A stretch of DNA of 64,000 nt. Source: Paraphaeosphaeria minitans (Eukaryota > Ascomycota > Dothideomycetes > Pleosporales > Didymosphaeriaceae). The stretch covers positions 2,170,001-2,234,000 of the forward strand of contig WJXW01000001.1 of assembly GCA_015832175.1 (NCBI GenBank), given 5' to 3'. A model generated the notes under the pieces. The model had not been told where the DNA came from. It ran no database searches and saw only the letters and a program-made list of their open reading frames with translations. Shown in pieces: positions 1 to 12,500 of the stretch. The translations under genes were made by a program, and so were the position numbers. How positions within the stretch are numbered: position 1 is the stretch's first letter; every line of letters begins with the position of its first letter.

Positions 1-1721
1 GTGGAGTGAAAAAAAAAATTGTCCAGGGGATCTATACTAGATTCGGTGTATCAACGTCAACAGACTTGTTCTTCCTTTCAACTTTGGTCACTCCAGGGCT
101 GCCTTTCAACTAGATGGTACCCAAGCAACACCACCAGCCGATGTCCAGTATCTTCCATCACCTAAACATAACAACCGTAGCTGTTTTAACACTTCGCTTC
201 AAGCCATTGCATTATATATGCTTCTTACAAGAATTTCCATTACTTCCTACTCCATCTGCCGTCCAAATTCAGCGCTATCTCAGCCGCAGCACAAGCGCTT
301 CGCAAGACAGTGCATACTGGTAGAAGGTGCGATCTGGTAATGAATTGGGCTGCCGAACATCAGGTATGACCAACGACAGTGGGATAATGGTGTGTTGACA
401 TGTTGCAGCGTCCAAAATCTATTTGTCTATGTTTATGCTAAGAGGCCTTCTTAGCTTAAGGTGACTGGCAAATATTCCAGGCCACGCCACCAACCGTCCA
501 GCCCACACAGAGCCTGCCGTAGCCTGGAAAATTAGGACATATAGGTTCTCCCCAGTTCAAAAGTGGTTCAAACATGCGAGACTACAGACGTCCGGTCCAT
601 TGTCCATTCGAGACTGACATTCCTCACACAAAGGCCCCGAGTCAATCCCCGTGTCTTCATATATAGGCACGAACGCACACATCACCGTAAGCAAGCCTTG
701 CCCCGCAGATGTCGTAGACTAGACAGCGATGGTAATCCCCTCACTGGATACTGTCACGAGGCCGCCATGTAAAACTTTACGCAAGGTCGCTTAATATTGA
801 TTACGTTGCGCTCAACAACTACGTGGTGGACGCGTGTACGCGTTGCGAGTATGACGGATTAGTTTGCACCTTCTACGCTCCCGTGGACGCCAAAGACAAG
901 GCTATGGAAAAAGTTGAAGGTGTTTCACGCATCTCTACACCGGCTTGTGTTCTGAGCAAGTGAACTTGTGTGTTTGGCGAAATGCAAAGGGAAAGTAACC
1001 TACTATGTAAATTCCAAACGTTTGAAACCACACAGAAAAAAGTAACGAAAACCCAACCGCAATCCCCGTAACTCTTATTAAATTGAGTATAATAATGTTT
1101 GCATTTCTTAGTGATTTAATGTGCAGCCCCAGCCCAGTTGAAGCATTGAATTGCTAAAAGAATCTCTATTTTGATCTAGATACATTCCATCCCAATCCCC
1201 TCAAGAAACGTGGAACCGCTGTCCATGGTCATGGTCGTCACGGATAACATATATAGTCATACAAAAAGCCCTTCAGATTTGAAAGTAAAGTGGGTTTCCA
1301 AATTTTATCGAGAAAGACGGGCGAGAAAAGGTCAGGGCATCAGCCATTCCAGGTGCCATGGGTGATTCAACATATGAGTGGAGATGTGTTCGCATTTAAT
1401 CACGTCCACTTTCGCAGTGGCGTACATTTATATCGTCTCAACTTACCACTATCAACACGATTCAATGATTGGCTATGAGAGAGCTGTGCGTTATCTTAGG
1501 ATCCTCTAATATAAGTTTCAGAGCTCGACTTTTCACGCCCGTGCCAATCAACCGATTTTTAAGCAGGTGAAAAAAATACTTCTTAGCCTCCGATACGAAC
1601 GTTGTCGCCGCATTATTAAAACATTCGGTGTCTGATCCGTAATGCTATACTGCTCCTTTCGCCCCACGTCAACAACAGGGACTCCACTACCATTGCGTGG
1701 CACGCAAGCTAGCTGTTCGAT
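1..1721. other. intergenic region, no convincing gene
   Basis: AT-rich, with only short scattered open frames. One plus-strand stretch, 736-963, stays open for about 75 codons without an ATG at its head. It reads as a Cys-containing peptide (CTRCEYDG, later TPACVLSK), so it may be a fragment of an old exon. I cannot assign it to a family. Confidence 0.5.
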
Positions 1722-3710
1722 ATGAGTACCAATCGATCCAACGATGAATTCCACGACAAGGAACACCATCCAACATTTCCCCCACTTAAAGGTACTGTGG
1801 GCAATGTCGAAATCACCCCCACCACGATTTACGATCGCGAGGACAACGCAAATCAGACAGAGCTAGGTCTGGACAGCGCCGCTCAAGACAATCTTCACGG
1901 CGTCATAGACGATGAAGAAACGACAGATTCCGTAGAACTCGCGAATTTGCCTGCCCTTCGAGAGGTAACTGATGTTGGACAAGGCGGTAGAGACATCTTC
2001 ACCTCGGATATACCTGAGCTAAACATTAGCCATTCGGTCTTCTATACAGCCCACAAAGAGAATTCTGAGTTGATTCGCGCTCCACCTGTCGCTGAATCCT
2101 TAAGCCCAACTACAGCATGGACAGCCATAAACGAAGTTCCAGTATTGCGTGCATCTCAAGATGGCGATGCAATGCCGGGAAATCATGATGCTGAAGGAAA
2201 CTTCGAGGATTCAACTGGTTGCACCGATGGCAATGACTCTATGCGGATCAACTCTGCAGACATCGAGGAGCGTTCGGCACTACTTGACGCGGCCGAAGAA
2301 GAGCTTGGAGAGAATAACCATGCCATGTATGAGGATATTGGAGTCGACCGCAAGTACTTTGACCCTGATTACTTTCTCCGACATACTGGCATGGGACCCG
2401 TCAAGGGCTTTGTACGGAGGATTGCTCCTGGTTCAAAAACGTTTCAGTATATATTATCGGATCATACTGGTACTTACAATTTCAAGAAATCTGCTGGCCA
2501 GGAGATGACACCGACCAAAACAACAGATAAGAAGCCAGTGGAAAAGGCGGTCGACGAGGATCCACTCGCAGAACTAGCGAGAAAGACCGAGTCAAACGTA
2601 ACAAAAGACAAGCCAAAGGAGAATCCAGTGCCCAGGACAACGAGAAACGAGACATCCGCGGAGGCAACGATGCAGGAAATGAACGGTGCTCTTGGATATG
2701 ATGAGGCTGGTAACCAGAACAGTGTCGAGAAGCCCAAACGTGGAAAACCAGTCGGCTTTCACGAGGATGAAGAGGCGTGGTTCACCATATTCCACGAGAA
2801 GATCAAGCGTGTCATCAATAGCAGAACGGACATTGATATCCCGATCGATTCAATGGTCTATAAGTCATTCAACGTCTTCTTCGAGGGAAAAGTGCTGCAG
2901 GATGCGGACGGAAATTTCTTCCCTCCTCGTGTGGCGAGAGCTCCCAGTACAGTCTACAACCACCTCCATACGCGGGGGCCAGCGGAACTAGTTGCACTAC
3001 GCAATGAGGTTTCGACCCTACTTGGAGACAGCAGTGGCGGCCAACTCTATGTCCCCATAGTCACAGATGAAGAGATACGACGGTATCTCTCAGACGGTAC
3101 TGTCACGCTGGACGATATCAACGACGCTGCAAAAAATCACGCGTTATCGCTTTCCGAAAAAGACATCCAGAAAAACCAACAGCTTCGAAAGAAAGCTACC
3201 AATTGGAGGAAGCGCAAGGGAGCAGCTCAAGCTTCGATCTCTTCATCTAGCGAGCAAGAATCTCCCAATAAAGACTCTGCGGCTATGGAGAGGTTACTTG
3301 CGTCCTCCGCCAAGTCGCTATTTTTTGCCCTGCAGCCAAAGGAAGATCGTGGAACGCCTTTGTCCTTCGAAAACGTCCCATCTTCGCCGCCATCGTCGGA
3401 CCCTCCTGCAGCCGCAGCTCCACAAGAGACTGTTAAGGACGACCCAGAGTCTGATGCCGTCGCTCAAGAAGACGCTGGCGACGAATCTGGCATGGAAGGT
3501 GACGGTGACGGTGACGGTGCTTTAGCCACAGCCGAGTTGGGCGTTGATAACTCGTCTGATTCGCGAGCCACTGGGACGAACAGCTCCTACATCGAACCTG
3601 ATCCCTTCTGGAAGCAACAAATGGACGTCATTCGGAAGAGGCGACTCTATGCAGTATCGAGTCACGGTTTGGAGGACGTTACGGAAGGGGGACGTTACAG
3701 ACCATGGTGA
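1722..3710 (+). CDS. hypothetical protein, 662 aa, acidic and largely disordered
   Basis: Single open frame starting with ATG and ending TGA. I do not recognise a family. The first 200 residues are acidic and low in hydrophobics. A more ordered block near residues 205-255 contains FDPDYFLRHTGMG and VKGFVRRIAPGSKTF. A Lys/Glu-rich linker follows, then a second possibly folded block (about 345-500) containing AWFTIFHEKIKRVI, and a basic patch NWRKRKG near residue 495 that could be a nuclear signal. The tail is Ser/Pro/Asp-rich with a GDGDGDG run. There is no signal peptide or membrane segment. It stands alone, with more than 600 bases of empty DNA on each side. Codon use looks coding throughout, so the gene is probably real; a function cannot be given. 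Confidence 0.7.
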   Translation: MSTNRSNDEFHDKEHHPTFPPLKGTVGNVEITPTTIYDREDNANQTELGLDSAAQDNLHGVIDDEETTDSVELANLPALREVTDVGQGGRDIFTSDIPELNISHSVFYTAHKENSELIRAPPVAESLSPTTAWTAINEVPVLRASQDGDAMPGNHDAEGNFEDSTGCTDGNDSMRINSADIEERSALLDAAEEELGENNHAMYEDIGVDRKYFDPDYFLRHTGMGPVKGFVRRIAPGSKTFQYILSDHTGTYNFKKSAGQEMTPTKTTDKKPVEKAVDEDPLAELARKTESNVTKDKPKENPVPRTTRNETSAEATMQEMNGALGYDEAGNQNSVEKPKRGKPVGFHEDEEAWFTIFHEKIKRVINSRTDIDIPIDSMVYKSFNVFFEGKVLQDADGNFFPPRVARAPSTVYNHLHTRGPAELVALRNEVSTLLGDSSGGQLYVPIVTDEEIRRYLSDGTVTLDDINDAAKNHALSLSEKDIQKNQQLRKKATNWRKRKGAAQASISSSSEQESPNKDSAAMERLLASSAKSLFFALQPKEDRGTPLSFENVPSSPPSSDPPAAAAPQETVKDDPESDAVAQEDAGDESGMEGDGDGDGALATAELGVDNSSDSRATGTNSSYIEPDPFWKQQMDVIRKRRLYAVSSHGLEDVTEGGRYRPW

Positions 3711-4397
3711 GCAGGATGGTCGACCTGCCAAAAAGGTGAACGTCGATGCTTGAATGGATACATGGCTGCGAGATAAATTCCGTTATATATCACTAGACGC
3801 AGGATGCGGGATCAAAATTGGAGTTAGAGGGCATTTGAGTGGTACGTGGAGCATCTTGCGGGCAAACGCGGTTTGGTTATGTACTGGGGTGGCATGGGAA
3901 CAAAGAACATAATTACTAGGTAGAGCACACAATGAACGCAGTGATGGCTCAAATCAAGCCATATCTGATCTTGGCAGATACGTTTCCAAAGCATAAGTAA
4001 AAGACATTGGTTTGCTTAAGCCATTCACCAGTGATTGGCTGTACTAATCTGAATTGTGTAAGTCTTGTTAGTTGGCTCGCCTCAGCCAACCCGCGTCATG
4101 ACAGCCCGGTGATAAGTCAGAATATTTTAAAGGCAAACATTGTGTACCTTGTAAGCTGTGTCTAGAGTGACGTGTGACACTATCCAGTTGTGATAGATGC
4201 ATGTGTGGTATGCCTCAATCCAACGGAGGCGACGATGAGCCTGTCGCATGATAAGAGACACATGATTTCGAATGTATATATAAAGTTTGTATAGTACCTC
4301 TTAGGTTAACACAGTGTGAAAGCATCTCTTGAAATTTCACTGTTTAGACCATCTGAAATTCGAATTCTTTTTTACCCTCATGTGGACTCAGGCAACA
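3711..4397. other. intergenic, nothing recognisable
   Basis: About 690 bases between the orphan gene and the dehydrogenase remnant. No sizeable open frame, repeat or structured element was found. A TATATATAAAG stretch near 4275 could be a core promoter for the remnant downstream. Confidence 0.4.
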
Positions 4398-4710
4398 ATG
4401 GCATCATCTATACCTCCAGTAGTCCTAGTTACAGGTGCACTAACAAATTTGATGAAACTTCAGCAAACGTACTAATAGGTCTTATCTAGGCAGGACTTAG
4501 CTTCGCTATCGCGGAAGTCTTCTCCCAGTCCAAGCATCCCTACACCATCCTTGTCAGAGCTCGCGTTCAACCCCGAGAGGACGAAGCAATTCTAAAACTG
4601 CTCAGCACAAAAGCCAACGACAAAACTGCCATCTACAGGATTCAGATCGAAGTCGCCTCATCAGAAAGCATTACTTCCGCGCTGAATAAGGTTTCCACGA
4701 GCTACCATAG
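4398..4710 (+). pseudogene. truncated short-chain dehydrogenase/reductase (SDR) remnant
   Basis: Exon 1 (4398-4434, or from the in-frame ATG at 4380) encodes MASSIPPVVLVTG. A 59-nt intron with a TACTAAT branch site ends at 4493. Exon 2 continues LSFAIAEVFSQSKHPYTILV and, near 4650, EVASSESITSALNKVS, which is the beta1-alphaA-beta2 and beta3-alpha pattern at the start of an SDR Rossmann fold. The dinucleotide-binding loop is short: TG is followed directly by LSFAIA, without the usual TGxxxGxG glycines. The family match stops near 4710, where AT-rich DNA and a hAT-like terminal sequence begin; the frame closes at 4863. An SDR is normally about 250-300 aa, so at least two thirds are missing. I infer disruption by the adjacent element. 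Confidence 0.6.
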
Positions 4711-4799
4711 CAAAAACGCTATTATAAGCTTAACTTACGCCTTTTTTCTCGTTAGAAAATCTGTATATTATTTAGACAATAATTACGCTGCAGACGTTT

Positions 4800-4932
4800 T
4801 ATTTATTACTGAAGTTTACTACCCGTACCGAACTGGCCTCTCCGCCGTACAATCCGTACCGTAGCGGCTACTAACTGTACCGTGACTGTATTTAGGTCTC
4901 ACGGTCCGTAATACGGACCGCTGGACGTGCTG
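4800..4932. mobile_element. degenerate hAT-type MITE end
   Basis: The segment is rich in CCGTA/TACGG words and ends with AGGTCTCACGG, a perfect 19-bp palindrome (CGGTCCGTA-A-TACGGACCG, 4902-4920) and then CTGGACGTGCTG. The same order of parts (AGGTCTCACG, a palindrome around AATACGG, then a terminus ending GCTG) occurs inverted at the left end of the intact element at 62273-62599. I could not find the matching left terminus or a target-site duplication, so the element is probably truncated or diverged. Confidence 0.4.
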
Positions 4933-5227
4933 GATCTAGCACCAGGATCAGAAAAGTGGTGATATGAAACTGGGCCCAACATGACAACGTGAAGTTTTTA
5001 ATTAAAACGCATGATCATCTCATACTTGTTGTGCTGAAACGATAGCACTCAATTGAATGATTTAGCACTGCAGCTACACTATTCGCCGAGGAAGTGCAAT
5101 TTAAAAGTCTAATCATGTACCTAGTGTCACCTTCCGAAAGCCCATAAACAGTTATATGCAGATATGCCCAACCATGCTGACTCAAACAGCCCCTCCAAGT
5201 CAATCTGACTCAGACAGCTCCCCCAAG

Positions 5228-5884
5228 TCAATCTGAATCTTCATGGTACTCGACGCCGTGGGATGACTTCGGTCCCTGAGTCGACCGTTTTCCCTTCGTG
5301 AGAACGCTCTCACTGGCGTTCTTCTTGATTGGCTTCTCCGACGTGGGCTCAGGGATACTTGTCTTTGCCGGAATGTCCGCCATGGGTGGAGATGGCGGAG
5401 GCAAGGGGAGCTCGATGAGTGTTCGACCTCGTGGCTGAACTGAGCAGCTGTCTTGTCATCCTGAATCCGGACAGACAGAGCAAGCGCAGGAATATCTGCA
5501 CGCTCCGGAGAGTTACGGACTGGAGCGATACCACTAACAGTAGGTTCAGCCGCTGCTGGGGCTTGGACCTTGTCGTTTGCTTTGTTGATCATGACGACGA
5601 GTTTGACGTGGGTGAGCTCGGTGTGGAGGTCGTAGTCGAAGATGCCGACGTCGTAGGTCTTTGACCAAAGTGTAGCCTCGTCAATTGCACCTGTAAGTTG
5701 TAAGCTAAACATCCCGTGCGTCACGGAGAAACAAACACTTACCGTCCTCGAAAAGCTGCATGTGTTTGCGATAGAGTATAGCCTTTTCGAGCGCTAGATA
5801 ACTACAGATCTTGTGGATGTACGGCCAAATATCGATGCGAGTCGCGAGTGGATCTGAACCCTGAGGGTGGGACGGTTGCACCAT
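5228..5884 (-). CDS. small hypothetical protein, about 175 aa, three exons
   Basis: Minus-strand exons 5743-5884, 5517-5690 and 5228-5439. The first intron is gtaagt...ttacag and the second is gtaact...gctcag (77 nt). The lengths sum to 528 nt, and the second junction moves the reading into the frame that looks coding to the end. The protein begins MVQPSHPQG and has an ordered part, DIWPYIHKICSYLALEKAIL, followed by TLWSKTYDVGIFDYDLHTEL and VKLVVMINKA. It ends in a Pro/Lys/Ser-rich tail (RTLIELPLPPPSPP, then EYHEDSD). No known domain is recognised. The frame stays open upstream of the chosen ATG as far as a TGA near 6034, so an extra 5' exon is possible. The second intron is the least certain part: read through, the frame would end at 5200 instead. 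Confidence 0.55.
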
Positions 5885-6514
5885 GTTGTCGTTGTTCTCG
5901 TGTTCACCCTGCAGATGGGAGAGTGTGACCGACTTGACGGTATGGGTGGATTTCTCGGGTTGGTTTTTATATTGATGCGGCGAGAAGATAATCTGGGATT
6001 CAGAAGACCGTACACTCGAGGTGAGTCTTCACTTTTGACCTGATAGCCCGATGTTGGATTCTATGGCGCAGGATATTCGATGACCCAATTCAACCACGTC
6101 GTCGCATTTCTGATACTCAGAGCATCTATGATTATGAATCCAGTTGCGCCTGCACAAACGCAGGCAAATCTCAAGAAGATCATCCACAGCAGCATGGTGA
6201 GTGGTTCATCACGTGACGTCAATGACTGTCTTTATGCCATGACGGACTGCCCTGTCATCGTACTTTTGATGTGTCATTATTAAAACTCAGGTTATAGCTC
6301 CAAAACTCATCAAAATAACTTTTAGCACGGGGACCTACTCTGCACTCGTTGGACCTGCATTATCCAATCCGACAGCTTCTTGTGGGTGTATCAAGCTACA
6401 AGCTGAATGATGGATGTATTGCTAGAGAACACGTTAAGCAAAAACGCAACACGAAGCTGAAACACAAAATGAGTAGACCTCCCACCTACCTACCGGATAT
6501 TCTCCCCATCCACC
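5885..6514. other. intergenic between orphan and NRPS 3' end
   Basis: About 630 bases. A plus-strand GTGAGT...GCAG pair (6020-6071) looks like an intron, but no coding frame supports it. Nothing else was recognised. Confidence 0.35.
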
Positions 6515-9500
6515 CTACGCAACCCTCTCAAACACCCTCTCAACCCCTTCCCCAACCAAACACCCCAATACTTCCCCAATCTCCTCCACAACCTCTTCCC
6601 CCACTCCCCTCCACGCCTCAAACGTTACAACCTCTACACCCAACCTACGTCCCCCTTCCAATACAAAAGCCTGCACCTTCCACTCTCTCAACGGCTCCGC
6701 ATGCGGATACACAGTCTCAAACTCCGCTTTCACATCCCCACCAAAGTCGATCTTCTCAACCCAGTACCGCGGCGCCTGGTGCACCACGCTGTCAAACCAG
6801 GCCGCGTCGCTCGGATCCCAATCCGTGCAGTGCTCCACGATTTCCGGCAGCGCCATACCCTCGTGGGGAGACGACGCCGCGTGCTGGTCCTGCACGGCGT
6901 GCAGGACATCGCGGTAGGTGGTCTGCGGGGTGAAGGTCGCGCGGAAGGGCGCGTACTGCCAGCTAGGGCCGACGACGCGGTCTGCGCCTGCGACGCCGAG
7001 GTTGCGCCCGGTGACGACTTCCCCGAAGACGACGTCGTGGGTGTTGAGGCGGCGCGCGAGGACGACGGCCCAGGCCGCGGTGGGGAGGGTCCCGATTGTG
7101 ATGTGCGAGGGGCGTGAGGAGATGTCGAATTCCCGGTAAATGGAGGTAGATGTACGTGATGTGAGGGTGATGTTAGGGCGGAACACAGAGAGGTGCGACG
7201 ATTGGAGAAGGTCGCTCCAATAGGGGATGCTGGTTGGGATAGAGTGATGGACTACGTGGTTGACGTGGTGCGTGAAGGGTAGAGATTCCGGTACAGTGGA
7301 TTCGGTGTATACAGCTGAGAGTTGGGCGAAAATCATTGGGAGGCACATTTCGTCGTACTGGGCGTGTGAGATGCGGAATGCGAGCGTAGGGTGGCCATGG
7401 ACAGGCGTGAAGAGAGTAAATGATACAAACGATGATCCGTACGGCTTTGGCGCCCCAGTGTCTGTGTTGATCCAAGTGCGAATGACAGAGTCGCTGTCAG
7501 TGTCCTCTGGTACCGAAATCCTCTGGAAAGAAGGTTCGTGGGATTCTAAAACCACACCGAGGCAGCGGTCCCTGAGTTTCACGAATACTGTGCGGAGCAC
7601 TTCATTGCGAGCGACCACTTCCTGGCAGCTCCGCGCTAATTTCGCATCATCGACAGATGCATCGAACTTGATCAGCTCGTAGCGCAGCGAGTACCGCGGA
7701 AGCTGAACAGTACCATCAACAGCAACCTTTTGAAGCGGTCTTGTTGGGTAAACATTCACGATCTTCCAGTCAGGGTTCTCCAAAAGCGACTGAATGCGTT
7801 CAGGCGTGCAAAGATCAGTTTCATCAGCCAGGGCAGCAAACGGCGGAAGAGAAACCCCCTGCGAATTCGTAGATGTCAGTTCCTCAACCAGCGGAGCAAG
7901 CTCCGAAATCGAACGACTTTGGAAGACCTGCGGCACCGTTACACCAAGTCCTTGCGCGCGACATTCCCCAACCAGCCGCATGGCAGAGATCGAGTCGCCG
8001 CCCAGCTCGAAGAAATTGTCACTGGCGCTGATCTCTTCTTTGGGAAAGCCCAGAACGCAGCTCAAGATTCGGATCAGCTTTTCTTCTTTCTCGTTGCTGG
8101 CAAGCTGCACGAGCTCGGAAAGCGAATGACTCTGGAAGATATTGGCAACGGTGAGCTTCAAGCCCTGCGCACGAGTTTCGGAGACAAGCTTCATCGCGCT
8201 TATCGAATCGCCGCCTAAGTCGAAAAAGCTATCACTTGGGCTAATCTCTGTTTCTGGAATATTAAGCATGCGGCTCAATAGCGCCCGCAGTTTGGCTCCG
8301 TTAGGTGTGAAGATATCCCGTGTTGTCGATGGTTCTTGTCTTGGGCTTCCATTGATTTGGTCTCCAGGCTGTTCGTCGTACGTCTTGTCTTCAACCCTGA
8401 AAGCCAAAGTATCCTCCAACTCCTCAGCCTCCAAGGTCGCCACGGAGCCAAGCTGCTTTTCAGGCTTTTTCAAGAACGCAGTGATAACACGATCCAACAC
8501 CCTGAGCACTCTTTCCATAACCGGCGACGTGATGCACTTCGAGTCAAAGCTCGCCATGATGAGGAAGCCATTCTCATCCAGCGTGCATACCAGCATCAGC
8601 GCGTACGTGTTGAACTTCAATGCTTCTCTCGCCGCTTCTGCATCATCGGAAGGCAAGAACCCGTTCGCAGGCGTATCCTGGATGCTAGCCATCGCTTCTG
8701 GGACATTGTCTTCTTTTGGATGCAGAACAAGACCGGTGCGTAGTTCGCACGCTTCTCTCGCATCGCGACTCAGTCGGCGAATGTTTTGGAGGCCGAAGTG
8801 TACGTGCGGCATCTGCTGGGCGGTCTGTGTGTGGACTGCATCGAGGTACTCCGAGATTTGAGTAGTAGGGTTGACCTTGGTGCGGATGGGCACCGTGGTA
8901 ATCATCGGGCCTTCAATTCTTTCGATACCAGCGACCGGAGCAGAGCGCCCAGTGAGCGTCTCGCCAAAGACTATGTCCTTATGTCCCAGGTAGAGGGATG
9001 ATACGAGAGCCCATGCGCCACGGATGACGGTTGCGACCGTGAATTTGTTATTGGGAGCAGCCGGAACTTTGACATAATACTCGAGCAGTGAGTCCGCGCG
9101 TGTGGTATAGCCTTTGTGAGGGAGAGAGGGAAACTGATGTGTACTTGCGCCGTCTAGTAACTGACGCCAGTATTGCTGCGATTCTCTAGAATCCAGCTCA
9201 GTCAGATACTTGATGAAGTGATTGAAGGCCACTGGGCGCTGAACCTCTAGGCCTTTGTATGCGCGATTGACGCGCTCGAAAATCAACGGCATCGACCAAC
9301 CATCATAGACTGCATGGTGGGATGTGAGAACGACGTGTGCCTTATCGCTCCCAGATTTGGACACAATTCCGTACCGGAACAGTGCCGTGCCCAGATCCAT
9401 GTGCTCCTCGCGGTCCTGTGCAAGATAAACCCCGATATCTGTGCCATGCTCGCGACGCAGCCGACCATCCTTGTGAACGACTTGGAACAAACCATGACTG

Positions 9501-12500
9501 GAGACGTTGACAATGCGAGTTCGCAGTATGGGTGCGCTCTCCACGACCATTTCTATGGCCATGATGAGTCTTTCCGCTGCTGTTACCGGAAGCTCGACAA
9601 GACGCTGTGCCACATACGCGTCGACAAACTTGGCTGAAAGCGCCATAAAGCCTTCTTGTAGTGGCGTGCAAGGAAATACATCTTCGATAAAATCAGATTC
9701 GGTGTTGCAGATCTGCGCTGTCTCGGCCTGCGCACTCTCCTTGCTCCAACTTTTGGGTATCATCGAAAATGCAGGTACTTCTGCCGCTTGATTCGCCGGC
9801 AACATCTTCGCCTTCGTAGCCATCGCAGCCAGAGTCGGATTAAGCATGATGTCCGGCACACTCAGCACGAGACTGTCTTCTCTCGAGGCAGCGACCAGCT
9901 TCATAGCTCTCAAAGAATCGCCGCCCATACTGAAGAAGTTGTCGCCAGCACTGAAGTCGGCGTCGCCATCCAGAACTTTAGCCCACAGCTTCTCCAATCG
10001 AAGTGCCATCTTGGTCTTCATTTCTGATTTTGAGGAAATAGCAGCGCTGAACCTCCTGAGATCTTGCCTGGTGATGGAAGATCCTATCTCGCGCAGGCGC
10101 TTTCGATCCGTTTTCCAACTGACCAACAATGGCATCGTCCAGATTGGGATGTATGCGCTCGGGATCATGTACACTGGAAGATCTTTCGACAATTGCGCTG
10201 TCATTCCCTGCAGCGACTTCTGGAATCTAGCGGAGAAAGTTGCACATACATCACCATCTAGGTGTTCTTGTTCGTCTTCTTTGGGTTCAGTGACGAAAGC
10301 GATCAGTGTTGGTTCGCTTGTTCCACCAGGCTTGATGACCTCAGCTGCGACACGTGTAGTCCCGGGTAAGTGCTTGAGCATGTTGAATTCGATCTCTGCA
10401 AGTTCGATGCGTTGTCCTCGAAGCTTGACTTGTTGATCGCCACGCCCGACAAAAATGACCTCGCCATTACCGTCCGGGTCGTAACGTACCAAATCACCGG
10501 TCTTGTACAGTCTTCCTCGGCGTTCAGGCGTGTTCGGACTACCGGCAGTGAGGAACCCCGGATTCTCAATGAACACTTCTTTCGTTTTCTCCGGGTTGTT
10601 CAGGTATCCATAACCGACGATTGGTCCTTCGATGAGCAATTCGCCCACAACGCCAGGCGGCACAAGCTTGTTGTGGTCAGTAGGATCCACCACCCAAACT
10701 GAGCAGCCCGTGCCTTTGCCCATACTGATGTAGGACTTCTCTCCCACTGTGTTATTGTAGGTGGCACCAACAGTGCACTCTGAAGGGCCATAGCAGTTAA
10801 CCACCATGGTCTTCCCTCGCCAGCTCGCTGCATCGCTGGAGGAGATACCTTCTCCACCTACAGCAAGCGTAGTCAGAGAAGGCATGATGTCTGGGTCGAG
10901 CGTCCGGACCACTGAAGGCGTCATTCCTGCCCAGTTTATGCGCATGTCTCGCATCGCGCCACTCAAATCGTTCATTCGCCTTTCGTCGGAGGGCGTGCAC
11001 AGTGTACCGCCACTGGCAAGTGTACAGAGCATCGAGTCTATGGAAACATCGAAAGCATAACTGGCAAAGTCTAATACCCGAGAAGTCTCCCTATATCCCA
11101 CAGTATGAGCGCGCGGTATTGCACCCGAGGTGAAGTTGCTATGAGACAGCATGCATCCTTTAGGTAAGCCGGTGCTTCCGGACGTGAATTGAATGTACAT
11201 CAGCGCGGCTGGTGATACAGGTGGTAGGCTTGTCTTCGGAAGTTGTTCGGCGTAAGGACGATATATCTTCTCAAACTTCGAATGTGATATTGGCACCACA
11301 GTCGCACCATCGGCTACTCTTGCAGCTAGCATGGTCTGAGCCTTCGAAGAAACCAGTAACTTTGCTTTCGTTTGTTGGACAATGGTGCTCAGGCGGCCTT
11401 CCGGCTGCGCAGGATCAAGGAGCGCAAAACAAGCTCCAGACTTCATGACAGCTAGTACAGCAACCATGGTCCATCTCGATTTTTCAAACAAGACGGGAAC
11501 AATTTGACCTTCGGAGTTATTCAGAAGTTGCAAATTCTGTGCCAGCTCAGTGGAGTACTGGTCGACTTCCTGATATGTGAAGTTCCCGTCCCAAGCCTCA
11601 ACAGCCGTCTTAGTAGGCTGCAACTCGGACTTCTCGGAAATCAGATCGTGCATGCATTTGTTGATCGTTCCAGGCAGAGGAGTAGTCCAGCTCCATATGC
11701 TATCCAATTCATGTTCTGAAGGTTCAATCAAACGCGCTAGGGCGTGTTCGTGATCTTGAAGGACGGTTTCCAGGATGTGAGCAAAGGAGCGTAGCTGAGA
11801 TGAAGCTTGCCATTGCGGAAGGCCTACTCGGCATGAACTAACCTGTATGTGCTGGAATCGAAGTCTCAGTCTCATTTCAACTCCAAACTTCCACTGCTGA
11901 CGGTCAGTGTGTGCCATAGATGGAACACTATGAAGAACGCTTGCCTCATGATTGACACCATCTTGGAAAATGAAAGTAGGCAATGTCGCCAGGTCGGTCA
12001 ACTTGAACTTTGGTCGTAAACCGCGAGCCGCACTCAGAAGATCTGCCACATTATGAAGGCTGGGAAAGTATACTCCGCCAGCCGAAAGAGAATATGAGCC
12101 GGGACTGACGCTCGTGGTCCAACTGAACTGGTCTAGAGCATCTCTTTGGTATCGATGTAGAAATAGAACCCAGCTCGCGAAGTATGCATCCAGTACTGCG
12201 TTTATTTCCAGCTCTTGTGGAGAAATTGTAATCTCGACCTCGTTCACATTCTTGACGTCAGCTTTTGCGGATGAATGGAATTTGGCCTGGTCTGCGAACA
12301 TTGCGCTCCCCGCTGATGTTGCACCCGCGTCAACAGCTTCCGCAGACCGCACCGTCTCTTTGCTTTTCGGCAGATGCATCTTCTGACGGCGACTCTTGCC
12401 TTTGTTGCTATTGTTGATATTGAACGAGTCGGACGTATACTCCACGGTCGCATCAATTTGGCGTCCGAACTCCCAAGCCTTCTCGTAGAACGCACCCAAC

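Noticed and set aside
5419..5664. Plus-strand frame and a GTGAGT...GCAG pair near 6020-6071 suggesting a plus-strand gene
   Set aside because: The minus-strand exons give one continuous, more protein-like reading with two consensus introns; the plus frames do not join.
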